Origin: Mixophyes australis
Taxonomy: Eukaryota > Chordata > Amphibia > Anura > Limnodynastidae
DNA length: 64,000 bases
Assembly: GCA_036250195.1 (NCBI GenBank)
Contig: JAVHZZ010000006.1
Location: 169,342,424-169,406,423 of the forward strand
Direction of reading: 5' to 3'
Both the position numbers and the translations under genes were made by a program. Below, piece by piece: positions 1 through 13,444 of this stretch (position 1 is the first letter of the stretch; each line of letters starts with the position of its first letter). A model generated the notes under the pieces. It searched no databases. It saw only the letters and a program-made list of their open reading frames with translations, and was not told where the DNA came from.

Positions 1-1025
1 GAATCATGATTCGATTCATGAATCATGAATCATGATTTTAATCATGAATCATGATTCGATTCATGATTCATGAATCATGATTCGATTCATGAATAATGAT
101 TCGATTCATGATTCATGATTCATGAATCATGATTCGATTCATGATTCATGAATCATGATTCAATTTATGATTCATGATTCATGATTCGATTCATGATTTA
201 TGATTCAATTCATGTTTCATGATTCATGATTCAAGATTCATGATTCATGATTCATGATTCATGATTCATGATTCAATTCATGTTTCATAATTCATGATTC
301 AAGATTCATGATTCATGATTCATGATTCAATTCACGATTCATTTAATGATTCATGATTTATGATTTGATTCATGATTCATGATTCATGAATCATGATTCG
401 ATTCATGAATCATGATTCGATTCATGATTCGTGATTCATGAATCATGATTCGATTCATGATTCAATTCATGATTCATTTATTGATTCATGATTTATGATT
501 CAATTCATGATTTATGAATCGATTCATGATTCATGATTCATGAATCATGATTCGATTCATGATTCATGAATCATGATTCATGATTCATGAATCATGATTC
601 ATGATTCATGAATCATGATTCATGATTCATGAATCATGATTCGATTCATGAATCATGATTCATGAATCATGATTCGATTCATGAATCATGATTCGATTCA
701 TGATTCATGATTCACGAATCATGATTTTAATCATGAATAATGATTCGATTCATGATTCATGATTCATGAATCATGATTTGATTCATGATTCATGAATCAT
801 GATTCAATTTATGATTCATGATTCATGATTCGATTCATGATTTATGATTCAATTCATGTTTCATGATTCAAGATTCAAGATTCATGATTCATGATTCATG
901 ATTCATGATTCAATTCATGTTTCATAATTCATGATTCAAGATTCATGATTCATGATTCATGATTCATGATTCATGATTCAATTCACGATTCATTTAATGA
1001 TTCATGATTTATGATTCGATTCATG
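1..1025 (+). repeat. Duplicated block A, copy 1 (offset +4,939)
   Basis: This block aligns base for base by eye with 4,940-5,964 at a constant offset of 4,939. Anchors include the GATTTTAATC box near 35, GATTTGATTC at 362, the CACGAATC box at 713 and the double CAAGATTCAAGATTC at 865. It contains one and a half type I cassettes. I found no certain difference, which implies recent duplication. The left end is cut by the window edge. The right end is where this copy goes into GATTCGTG while the partner continues with another heptamer. Confidence 0.9.
560..650 (+). repeat. 21-bp unit run (no pentamer)
   Basis: Four successive units of two GATTCAT plus one GAATCAT, without the GATTC pentamer. 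Runs of the same kind occur at ~4,740-4,860, 14,255-14,340, 17,050-17,130, 21,235-21,330, 23,035-23,100, 24,500-24,620, 27,055-27,135, 28,850-28,945, 31,310-31,400, 40,610-40,680 and 42,080-42,150. They usually lie between CATTTATTG or CAATTCATG and the next CACGAATC box. Copy number differs between otherwise identical blocks, so these are the most unstable sites. Confidence 0.8.
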
Positions 1026-2008
1026 ATTCGTGATTCATGAATCATGATTCGATTCATGATTCATGATTCAATTCATGATTCATTTTTTGATTCATGATTT
1101 ATGATTCAATTCATGATTTATGATTCGATTCATGATTCATGATTCATGAATCATGATTCGATTCATGATTCATGAATCATGATTCATGATTCATGAAACA
1201 TGATTCATGATTCATGAATCATGATTCATGATTCATGAATCATGATTCGATTCATGAATCATGATTCGATTCATGATTCATGATTCACGAATCATGATTT
1301 TAATCATGAATAATGATTCGATTCATTATTCATGATTCATGAATCATGATTTGATTCATGATTCATGAATCATGATTCAATTTATGATTCATGATTCATG
1401 ATTCGATTCATGATTTATGATTCAATTCATGTTTCATGATTCAAGATTCAAGATTCATGATTCATGATTCATGATTCATGATTCAATTCATGTTTCATAA
1501 TTCATGATTCAAGATTCATGATTCATGATTCATGATTCATGATTCATGATTCAATTCACGATTCATTTAATGATTCATGATTTATGATTCGATTCATGAT
1601 TCATGATTCATGAATCATGATTTGATTCATGGTTCATGATTCACGAATCATGATTCATGATTCATGAATCATGATTCGATTCATGAATCATGATTCGATT
1701 CATGATTCATGATTCACGAATCATGATTTTAATCATGAATCATGATTCGATTCTTGATTCATGATTCATGAATCATGATTCGAGTCATGAATAATGATTC
1801 GATTCATGATTCATGATTCATGAATCATGATTTGATTCATGATTCATGAATCATGATTCAATTTATGATTCATGATTCAAGATTCGATTCATGATTTATG
1901 ATTCAATTCATGTTTCATGATTCATGATTCAAGATTCATGATTCATGATTCATGATTCATTTCATGTTTCATAATTCATGATTCAAGATTCATGATTCAT
2001 GATTCATG
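1011..2008 (+). repeat. Duplicated block B, copy 1 (offset +6,082)
   Basis: This block pairs with about 7,093-8,090 at a constant offset of 6,082. Diagnostic shared words are a run of six T in CATTTTTTG at 1,081, CATGAAACATG near 1,195, GATTCTTGATTC at 1,749, CGAGTCATG near 1,780 and CATTTCATGTTTC at 1,958. One substitution is visible (CAAGATTCGATTC near 1,878, against CATGATTCGATTC in the partner). The block contains a complete type I cassette. Confidence 0.88.
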
Positions 2009-3819
2009 AATCAATTCATGTTTCATAATTCATGATTCAAGATTCATGATTCATGATTCATGATTCATGATTCATGATTCAATTCACGATATATTTAATG
2101 ATTCATGATTTATGATTCGATTCATGATTCATGATTCATGAATCATGATTTGATTCATGGTTCATGATTCATGAATCATGATTTGATTCATGGTTCATGA
2201 TTCATGAATCATGATTCATGATTCATGAATCATGATTCGATTCATGAATCATGATTCGATTCATGATTCGTGATTCATGAATCATGATTCATGATTCATG
2301 AATCATGATTCGATTCATGATTCGTGATTCATGAATCATGATTCATGATTCATGAATCATGATTCGATTCATGAATCATGATTCGATTCATGATTCATGA
2401 TTCACGAATCATGATTCATGATTCACGAATCATGATTTTAATCATGAATCATGATTCGATTCATGATTCATGATTCAATTCACGATTCATTTAATGATTC
2501 ATGATTTATGATTCGATTCATGATTCATGATTCATGAATCATGATTTGATTCATGGTTCATGATTCATGAATCATGATTCATGATTCATGAATCATGATT
2601 CGATTCATGATTCATGATTCATGAATAATGATTCGATTCATGATTCATGATTCATGAATCATGATTCGATTCATGATTCATGATTTATGAATCATGATTC
2701 GATTCATGATTCATGATTCATGAATCATGATTTTAATCATGAATCATGATTCAATTCATGATTCATGATTCATGAATCATGATTCGATTCATGAATCATG
2801 ATTCGATTCATGATTCATGATTCATGAATCATGATTCGATTCATGATTCATGAATCATGATTCAATTTATGATTCATGATTCATGATTTGATTCATGATT
2901 TATGATTCAATTCATGTTTCATGATTCATGATTCAAGATTCATGATTCATGATTCATGATTCATGAATCAATTCATGTTTCATAATTCATGATTCAAGAT
3001 TCATGATTCATGATTCATGATTCATGATTCATGATTCAATTCACGATATATTTAATGATTCATGATTTATGATTCGATTCATGATTCATGATTCATGAAT
3101 CATGATTTGATTCATGGTTCATGATTCATGAATCATGATTTGATTCATGGTTCATGATTCATGAATCATGATTCATGATTCATGAATCATGATTCGATTC
3201 ATGAATCATGATTCGATTCATGATTCGTGATTCATGAATCATGATTCATGATTCATGAATCATGATTCGATTCATGAATCATGATTCGATTCATGATTCA
3301 TGATTCACGAATCATGATTCATGATTCACGAATCATGATTTTAATCATGAATCATGATTCGATTCATGATTCATGATTCGATTCATGATTCATGATTCAT
3401 GAATCATGATTCGATTCATGAATAATGATTCGATTCATGATTCATGATTCATGAATCATGATTCGATTCATGAATAATGATTCGATTCATGATTCATGAA
3501 TCATGATTCGATTCATGATTCATGAATCATGATTCAATTTATGATTCATGATTCATGATTCGATTCATGATTTATGATTTAATTCATGTTTCATGATTCA
3601 TGATTCAAGATTCATGATTCATGATTCATGATTCATGATTCAATTCATGTTTCATAATTCATGATTCAAGATTCATGATTCATGATTCATGATTCAATTC
3701 ACGATTCATTTAATGATTCATGATTTATGATTCGATTCATGATTCATGATTCATGAATCATGATTTGATTCATAGTTCATGATTCATGAATCATGATTCA
3801 TGATTCATGAATCATGATT
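1986..3819 (+). repeat. Duplicated block C, copy 1 (offset +7,250 then +7,198)
   Basis: This ~1.8-kb block matches about 9,236-11,018. The offset is 7,250 up to near 3,421 and 7,198 after it, because this copy carries an extra ~52 bp (a repeat of the GAATAATG-containing unit near 3,420-3,475). Shared rare words are CACGATATATTTAATG (near 2,086 and 3,043), a doubled CACGAATC box near 2,402 and 2,422, GATTTATGATTTAATTC at 3,569 and CATAGTTC at 3,771. Internally, ~2,000-2,476 repeats at ~2,957-3,381 (offset 957), so the block is itself a tandem pair. Confidence 0.87.
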
Positions 3820-3839
3820 CATGAATCATGATTCATGAT

Positions 3840-4670
3840 TCAATTCATGATTCATTTATTGATTCATGATTTATGATTCAATTCATGATTTATGATTCGA
3901 TTCATGATTCATGATTCATGAATCATGATTCGATTCATGATTCATGATTCATGAATCATGATTCATGATTCAATTCACGATTCATTTAATGATTCATGAT
4001 TTATGATTCGATTCATGATTCATGAATCATGATTTGATTCATGATTCATGATTCATGAATCATGATTCATGAATCATGATTCATGATTCATGAATCATGA
4101 TTCGATTCATGAATCATGATTCGATTCATGATTCATGATTCACGAATCATGATTTTAATCATGAATCATGATTCAATTCATGATTCATGATTCATGAATC
4201 ATGATTCGATTCATGAATCATGATTCGATTCATGATTCATGATTCATGAATCATGATTCGATTCATGATTCATGAATCATGATTCAATTTATGATTCATG
4301 ATTCATGATTCGATTCATGATATATGATTCAATTCATGTTTCATGATTCATGATTCAAGATTCATGATTCATGATTCATGATTCATGATTCATGATTCAA
4401 TTCATGTTTCATAATTCATGATTCAAGATTCATGATTCATGATTCATGATTCATGATTTATGATTCGATTCATGATTCATGATTCATGAATCATGATTTG
4501 ATTCATGGTTCATGATTCATGAATCATGATTTGATTCATGGTTCATGATTCATGAATCATGATTCATGATTCATGAATCATGATTCGATTCATGAATCAT
4601 GATTTGATTCATGATTCGTGATTCATGAATCATGATTCGATTCATGAATCATGATTCGATTCATGATTCA
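3840..4670 (+). repeat. Duplicated block D, copy 1 (offset +8,537 to +8,723)
   Basis: This block pairs with ~12,377-13,393. The offset grows from 8,537 (at CATTTATTG 3,853 and CACGATTC near 3,976) to 8,723 (at GATATATGATTC 4,319) because the partner carries about 186 bp of extra 33-bp-type units near 12,600-12,790. The block contains CATTTATTG, CACGATTC, CACGAATC-GATTTTAATC, CAATTTATG and the two CATGTTTC words in cassette order. Confidence 0.82.
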
Positions 4671-4939
4671 TGAATCATGATTCGATTCATGATTCATGAT
4701 TCATGAATCATGATTCGATTCATGATTCATGATTCATGATTCATGATTCATGAATCATGATTCATGATTCATGAATCATGATTCATGATTCATGAATCAT
4801 GATTCATGATTCATGAATCATGATTCATGAATCATGATTCATGATTCATGAATCATGATTCGATTCATGAATCATGATTCGATTCATGAATCATGAATCA
4901 TGATTTTAATCATGAATCATGATTCGATTCATGATTCAT

Positions 4940-5964
4940 GAATCATGATTCGATTCATGAATCATGAATCATGATTTTAATCATGAATCATGATTCGATT
5001 CATGATTCATGAATCATGATTCGATTCATGAATAATGATTCGATTCATGATTCATGATTCATGAATCATGATTCGATTCATGATTCATGAATCATGATTC
5101 AATTTATGATTCATGATTCATGATTCGATTCATGATTTATGATTCAATTCATGTTTCATGATTCATGATTCAAGATTCATGATTCATGATTCATGATTCA
5201 TGATTCATGATTCAATTCATGTTTCATAATTCATGATTCAAGATTCATGATTCATGATTCATGATTCAATTCACGATTCATTTAATGATTCATGATTTAT
5301 GATTTGATTCATGATTCATGATTCATGAATCATGATTCGATTCATGAATCATGATTCGATTCATGATTCGTGATTCATGAATCATGATTCGATTCATGAT
5401 TCAATTCATGATTCATTTATTGATTCATGATTTATGATTCAATTCATGATTTATGAATCGATTCATGATTCATGATTCATGAATCATGATTCGATTCATG
5501 ATTCATGAATCATGATTCATGATTCATGAATCATGATTCATGATTCATGAATCATGATTCATGATTCATGAATCATGATTCGATTCATGAATCATGATTC
5601 ATGAATCATGATTCGATTCATGAATCATGATTCGATTCATGATTCATGATTCACGAATCATGATTTTAATCATGAATAATGATTCGATTCATGATTCATG
5701 ATTCATGAATCATGATTTGATTCATGATTCATGAATCATGATTCAATTTATGATTCATGATTCATGATTCGATTCATGATTTATGATTCAATTCATGTTT
5801 CATGATTCAAGATTCAAGATTCATGATTCATGATTCATGATTCATGATTCAATTCATGTTTCATAATTCATGATTCAAGATTCATGATTCATGATTCATG
5901 ATTCATGATTCATGATTCAATTCACGATTCATTTAATGATTCATGATTTATGATTCGATTCATG
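4940..5964 (+). repeat. Duplicated block A, copy 2
   Basis: Partner of 1-1,025, at an offset of 4,939. After position 5,964 it runs into a segment (5,965 to about 7,090) that has no counterpart between positions 1,025 and 1,011 of the first copy but resembles ~8,140-8,957. The shared part holds the same rare words in the same order, including the double CAAGATTC near 5,804 and the CACGAATC box near 5,652. Confidence 0.9.
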
Positions 5965-6720
5965 ATTCATGATTCATGAATCATGATTTGATTCATGGTT
6001 CATGATTCACGAATCATGATTCATGATTCATGAATCATGATTCGATTCATGAATCATGATTCGATTCATGATTCGTGATTCATGAATCATGATTCGATTC
6101 ATTATTCATGATTCAATTCATGATTCATTTATTGATTCATGATTTATGATTCAATTCATGATTTATGATTCTATTCATGATTTATGATTCATGAATCATG
6201 ATTCGATTCATGATTCATGATTCGATCCATGATTCATGATTCATGAAACATGATTCATGATTCATGAATCATGATTTGATTCATGGTTCATGATTCATGA
6301 TCCATGATTCATGATTCATGAATCATGATTCGATTCATGAATCATGATTCGATTCATGATTCGTGATTCATGAATTATGATTTGATTCATGATTCATGAT
6401 TCAATTCATGATTCATTTATTGATTCATGATTTATGATTCAATTCATGATTTATGATTCGATTCATGATTCATGATTCATGAATCATGATTCGATTCATG
6501 ATTCATGATTCATGAATCATGATTCATGATTCAATTCACGATTCATTTAATGATTCATGATTTATGATTCGATTCATGATTTATGATTCATGAATCATGA
6601 TTTGATTCATGGTTCATGATTCATGAATCATGATTCATGATTCATGAATCATGATTCGATTCATGATTCATGATTCATGAATAATGATTCGATTCATGAT
6701 TCATGATTCATGAATCATGA
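5900..6720 (+). repeat. Duplicated block E, copy 1 (offset +2,244)
   Basis: This block pairs with about 8,140-8,957. Shared rare words are CATTATTCATG at 6,100, GATCCATG near 6,227, CATGAAACATG near 6,246 and a second CATGATCCATG near 6,302. The last is at offset 2,237, one heptamer less. The pair forms the inserts that separate blocks A, B and C in the expanded copy. It ends where this copy has CATGAATGATTC near 6,726, while the partner continues GATTCGATTC. Confidence 0.83.
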
Positions 6721-7092
6721 TTCATGAATGATTCATGATTCATGAATCATGATTCGATTCATGATTCATGATTCATGAATCATGATTTATGATTCATGAA
6801 TCATGATTCGATTCATGATTCATGATTCATGAATCATGATTCGATTCATGATTCATGATTCATGAATCATGATTCGATTCATGATTCATGATTCATGAAT
6901 CATGATTCATGATTCATGAATCATGATTCATGATTCATGATTCATGATTCATGAATCATGATTCGATTCATGATTCATGATTCATGAATCATGATTCAAT
7001 TCATGATTCAATTCACGATTCATTTAATGATTCATGATTTATGATTTGATTCATGATTCATGATTCATGAATCATGATTCGATTCATGAATC

Positions 7093-8090
7093 ATGATTCG
7101 ATTCATGATTCGTGATTCATGAATCATGATTCGATTCATGATTCATGATTCAATTCATGATTCATTTTTTGATTCATGATTTATGATTCAATTCATGATT
7201 TATGATTCGATTCATGATTCATGATTCATGAATCATGATTCGATTCATGATTCATGAATCATGATTCATGATTCATGAAACATGATTCATGATTCATGAA
7301 TCATGATTCATGATTCATGAATCATGATTCGATTCATGAATCATGATTCGATTCATGATTCATGATTCACGAATCATGATTTTAATCATGAATAATGATT
7401 CGATTCATTATTCATGATTCATGAATCATGATTTGATTCATGATTCATGAATCATGATTCAATTTATGATTCATGATTCATGATTCGATTCATGATTTAT
7501 GATTCAATTCATGTTTCATGATTCAAGATTCAAGATTCATGATTCATGATTCATGATTCATGATTCAATTCATGTTTCATAATTCATGATTCAAGATTCA
7601 TGATTCATGATTCATGATTCATGATTCATGATTCAATTCACGATTCATTTAATGATTCATGATTTATGATTCGATTCATGATTCATGATTCATGAATCAT
7701 GATTTGATTCATGGTTCATGATTCACGAATCATGATTCATGATTCATGAATCATGATTCGATTCATGAATCATGATTCGATTCATGATTCATGATTCACG
7801 AATCATGATTTTAATCATGAATCATGATTCGATTCTTGATTCATGATTCATGAATCATGATTCGAGTCATGAATAATGATTCGATTCATGATTCATGATT
7901 CATGAATCATGATTTGATTCATGATTCATGAATCATGATTCAATTTATGATTCATGATTCATGATTCGATTCATGATTTATGATTCAATTCATGTTTCAT
8001 GATTCATGATTCAAGATTCATGATTCATGATTCATGATTCATTTCATGTTTCATAATTCATGATTCAAGATTCATGATTCATGATTCATG
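7093..8090 (+). repeat. Duplicated block B, copy 2
   Basis: Partner of 1,011-2,008. Anchors are the T6 run near 7,163, GATTCTTGATTC at 7,831, CGAGTCATG near 7,862 and CATTTCATGTTTC at 8,040. It diverges at the right end, where this copy keeps adding GATTCAT units before CAATTCACG while the first copy goes to GAATCAATTCATG. Confidence 0.88.
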
Positions 8091-8139
8091 ATTCATGATT
8101 CATGATTCAATTCACGATTCAAGATTCATGATTCATGAT

Positions 8140-8957
8140 TCATGATTCATGATTCATGATTCAATTCACGATTCATTTAATGATTCATGATTTATGATTC
8201 GATTCATGATTCATGATTCATGAATCATGATTTGATTCATGGTTCATGATTCATGAATCATGATTCATGATTCATGAATCATGATTCGATTCATGAATCA
8301 TGATTCGATTCATGATTCGTGATTCATGAATCATGATTCGATTCATTATTCATGATTCAATTCATGATTCATTTATTGATTCATGATTTATGATTCAATT
8401 CATGATTTATGATTCGATTCATGATTTATGATTCATGAATCATGATTCGATTCATGATTCATGATTCGATCCATGATTCATGATTCATGAAACATGATTC
8501 ATGAATCATGATTTGATTCATGGTTCATGATTCATGATCCATGATTCATGATTCATGAATCATGATTCGATTCATGAATCATGATTCGATTCATGATTCG
8601 TGATTCATGAATCATGATTCGATTCATGATTCATGATTCAATTCATGATTCATTTATTGATTCATGATTTATGATTCAATTCATGATTTATGATTCGATT
8701 CATGATTCATGATTCATGAATCATGATTCGATTCATGATTCATGATTCATGAATCATGATTCATGATTCAATTCACGATTCATTTAATGATTCATGATTT
8801 ATGATTCGATTCATGATTCATGATTCATGAATCATGATTTGATTCATGGTTCATGATTCATGAATCATGATTCATGATTCATGAATCATGATTCGATTCA
8901 TGATTCATGATTCATGAATAATGATTCGATTCATGATTCATGATTCATGAATCATGA
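8140..8957 (+). repeat. Duplicated block E, copy 2
   Basis: Partner of 5,900-6,720, with CATTATTCATG at 8,344, GATCCATG near 8,471 and CATGATCCATG near 8,539. One heptamer is missing near the CATGAAACATG word relative to the first copy. Confidence 0.83.
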
Positions 8958-9235
8958 TTCGATTCATGATTCATGATTTATGAATCATGATTCGATTCAT
9001 GATTCATGATTCATGAATCATGATTTTAATCATGAATCATGATTCAATTCATGATTCATGATTCATGAATCATGATTCGATTCATGAATCATGATTCGAT
9101 TCATGATTCATGATTCATGAATCATGATTCGATTCATGATTCATGAATCATGATTCAATTTATGATTCATGATTCATGATTTGATTCATGATTTATGATT
9201 CAATTCATGTTTCATGATTCATGATTCAAGATTCA

Positions 9236-11018
9236 TGATTCATGATTCATGATTCATGAATCAATTCATGTTTCATAATTCATGATTCAAGATTCATGAT
9301 TCATGATTCATGATTCATGATTCATGATTCAATTCACGATATATTTAATGATTCATGATTTATGATTCGATTCATGATTCATGATTCATGAATCATGATT
9401 TGATTCATGGTTCATGATTCATGAATCATGATTTGATTCATGGTTCATGATTCATGAATCATGATTCATGATTCATGAATCATGATTCGATTCATGAATC
9501 ATGATTCGATTCATGATTCGTGATTCATGAATCATGATTCATGATTCATGAATCATGATTCGATTCATGATTCGTGATTCATGAATCATGATTCATGATT
9601 CATGAATCATGATTCGATTCATGAATCATGATTCGATTCATGATTCATGATTCACGAATCATGATTCATGATTCACGAATCATGATTTTAATCATGAATC
9701 ATGATTCGATTCATGATTCATGATTCAATTCACGATTCATTTAATGATTCATGATTTATGATTCGATTCATGATTCATGATTCATGAATCATGATTTGAT
9801 TCATGGTTCATGATTCATGAATCATGATTCATGATTCATGAATCATGATTCGATTCATGATTCATGATTCATGAATAATGATTCGATTCATGATTCATGA
9901 TTCATGAATCATGATTCGATTCATGATTCATGATTTATGAATCATGATTCGATTCATGATTCATGATTCATGAATCATGATTTTAATCATGAATCATGAT
10001 TCAATTCATGATTCATGATTCATGAATCATGATTCGATTCATGAATCATGATTCGATTCATGATTCATGATTCATGAATCATGATTCGATTCATGATTCA
10101 TGAATCATGATTCAATTTATGATTCATGATTCATGATTTGATTCATGATTTATGATTCAATTCATGTTTCATGATTCATGATTCAAGATTCATGATTCAT
10201 GATTCATGATTCATGAATCAATTCATGTTTCATAATTCATGATTCAAGATTCATGATTCATGATTCATGATTCATGATTCATGATTCAATTCACGATATA
10301 TTTAATGATTCATGATTTATGATTCGATTCATGATTCATGATTCATGAATCATGATTTGATTCATGGTTCATGATTCATGAATCATGATTTGATTCATGG
10401 TTCATGATTCATGAATCATGATTCATGATTCATGAATCATGATTCGATTCATGAATCATGATTCGATTCATGATTCGTGATTCATGAATCATGATTCATG
10501 ATTCATGAATCATGATTCGATTCATGAATCATGATTCGATTCATGATTCATGATTCACGAATCATGATTCATGATTCACGAATCATGATTTTAATCATGA
10601 ATCATGATTCGATTCATGATTCATGATTCGATTCATGATTCATGATTCATGAATCATGATTCGATTCATGAATAATGATTCGATTCATGATTCATGAATC
10701 ATGATTCGATTCATGATTCATGAATCATGATTCAATTTATGATTCATGATTCATGATTCGATTCATGATTTATGATTTAATTCATGTTTCATGATTCATG
10801 ATTCAAGATTCATGATTCATGATTCATGATTCATGATTCAATTCATGTTTCATAATTCATGATTCAAGATTCATGATTCATGATTCATGATTCAATTCAC
10901 GATTCATTTAATGATTCATGATTTATGATTCGATTCATGATTCATGATTCATGAATCATGATTTGATTCATAGTTCATGATTCATGAATCATGATTCATG
11001 ATTCATGAATCATGATTC
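9236..11018 (+). repeat. Duplicated block C, copy 2
   Basis: Partner of 1,986-3,819. The two CACGATATATTTAATG words lie near 9,336 and 10,293, again 957 bp apart. CATAGTTC lies at about 10,969. It lacks the ~52-bp extra unit of the first copy. The stretch just upstream (~8,760-9,235) also resembles ~2,462-2,940, so a third partial copy of the 957-bp unit is adjacent. Confidence 0.87.
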
Positions 11019-12376
11019 GATTTATGAATCATGATTCGATTCATGATTCGTGATTCATTAATCATGATTCGATTCATGAATCATGATTCGATTCATGATT
11101 CATGATTCACGAATCATGATTTTAATCATGAATCATGATTCGATTCATGATTCATGATTCATGAATCATGATTCGATTCATGAATAATGATTCGATTCAT
11201 GATTCATGATTCATGAATCATGATTCGATTCATGAATAATGAATCATGATTCAATTTATGATTCCTGATTCATGATTCGATTCATGATTTATGATTCAAT
11301 TCATGTTTCATGATTCATGATTCAAGATTCATGATTCATGATTCATGATTCATGATTCAATTCATGTTTCATAATTCATGATTCAAGATTCATGATTCAT
11401 GATTCATGATTCATGATTCAATTCACGATTCATTTTATGATTCATGATTCATGATTTGATTCATGATTTATGATTCAATTCATGTTACATGATTCATGAT
11501 TCAAGATTCATGATTCATGATTCATGATTCATGATTCATGATTCATGATTCAATTCATGTTTCATAATTCATGATTCAAGATTCAAGATTCATGATTCAT
11601 GATTCATGATTCATGATTCATTTCATGTTTCATAATTCATGATTCAAGATTCATGATTCATGATTCATGATTCATGATTCATGATTCAATTCACGATTCA
11701 TTTAATGATTCATGATTTATGATTCGATTCATGATTCATGATTCATGAATCATGATTTGATTCATGGTTCATGATTCATGAATCATGATTCGTGATACAT
11801 AAATCATGATTCGATTCATGAATCATGATTCGATTCATGATTCATGATTCACGAATCATGATTTTAATCATGAATCATGATTCGATTCATGATTCATGAT
11901 TCATGAATCATGATTCGATTCATGAATAATGATTCGATTCATGATTCATGATTCATGAATCATGATTTGATTCATGATTCATGAATCATGAATTAATTTA
12001 TGATTCATGATTCATGATTCGATTCATAATTTATGATTCATGATTCATGATTCGATTCATGATTTATGATTCATGATTCATGATTCATGATTCATGATTC
12101 AATTCATGTTTCATAATTCATGATTCAAGATTCATGATTCATGATTCATGATTCATGATTCAATTCACGATTCATTTAATGATTCATGATTTATGATTCG
12201 ATTCATGATTCATGATTCATGAATCATGATTCATGATTCATGAATCATGATTTGATTCATGGTTCATGATTCATGAATCATGATTCATGATTCATGAATC
12301 ATGATTTGATTCATGAATCATGATTCGATTCATGATTCGTGATTCATGAATCATGATTCGATTCATGATTCATGAT
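11019..12376. repeat. Type I array without a recognised long partner
   Basis: About 1.36 kb of type I cassette sequence lies between blocks C and D. It holds private variants: GATTCCTGATTC near 11,261, CATGTTACATG near 11,482, GATTCGTGATACATAAATC near 11,790 and GAATTAATTTATG near 11,990. The CATGTTTC/CATAATTC/CAAGATTC module is repeated three times between ~11,290 and 11,700. I could not match it to one longer block by eye. No gene or unique DNA is present. Confidence 0.6.
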
Positions 12377-13393
12377 TCAATTCATGATTCATTTATTGAT
12401 TCATGATTTATGATTCAATTCATGATTTATGATTCGATTCATGATTCATGATTCATGAATCATGATTCGATTCATGATTCATGATTCATGAATCATGATT
12501 CATGATTCAATTCACGATTCATTTAATGATTCATGATTTATGATTCGATTCATGATTCATGAATCATGATTTGATTCATGGTTCATGATTCATGAATCAT
12601 GATTCATGATTCATGAATCATAATTCGATTCATGATTCATGATTCATGAATCATGATTCGATTCATGATTCATGATTCATGAATCATGATTCGATTCATG
12701 ATTCATGATTCATGAATCATGATTCGATTCATGATTCATGATTCATGAATCATGATTCGATTCATGATTCATGATTCATGAATCATGATTCATGAATCAT
12801 GATTCATGATTCATGAATCATGATTCGATTCATGAATCATGATTCGATTCATGATTCATGATTCACGAATCATGATTTTAATCATGAATCATGATTCAAT
12901 TCATGATTCATGATTCATGAATCATGATTCGATTCATGAATCATGATTCGATTCATGATTCATGATTCATGAATCATGATTCGATTCATGATTCATGAAT
13001 CATGATTCAATTTATGATTCATGATTCATGATTCGATTCATGATATATGATTCAATTCATGTTTCATGATTCATGATTCAAGATTCATGATTCATGATTC
13101 ATGATTCATGATTCATGATTCAATTCATGTTTCATAATTCATGATTCAAGATTCATGATTCATGATTCATGATTCATGATTTATGATTCGATTCATGATT
13201 CATGATTCATGAATCATGATTTGATTCATGGTTCATGATTCATGAATCATGATTTGATTCATGGTTCATGATTCATGAATCATGATTCATGATTCATGAA
13301 TCATGATTCGATTCATGAATCATGATTTGATTCATGATTCGTGATTCATGAATCATGATTCGATTCATGAATCATGATTCGATTCATGATTCA
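12377..13393 (+). repeat. Duplicated block D, copy 2
   Basis: Partner of 3,840-4,670, expanded by about 186 bp. The rare GATATATGATTC word lies at 13,042. It diverges at the right end, where this copy continues to a CACGAATC box while copy 1 goes to a plain GAATCAT unit. Confidence 0.82.
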
Positions 13394-13444
13394 TGATTCA
13401 CGAATCATGATTTTACTCATGAATCATGATTCGATTCATGATTC

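Noticed and set aside
2084..2100. TATA-like box in CACGATATATTTAATG
   Set aside because: It is a one- or two-base variant of CACGATTCATTTAATG repeated at 3,043, 9,336 and 10,293 by block duplication, with no adjacent transcription unit.
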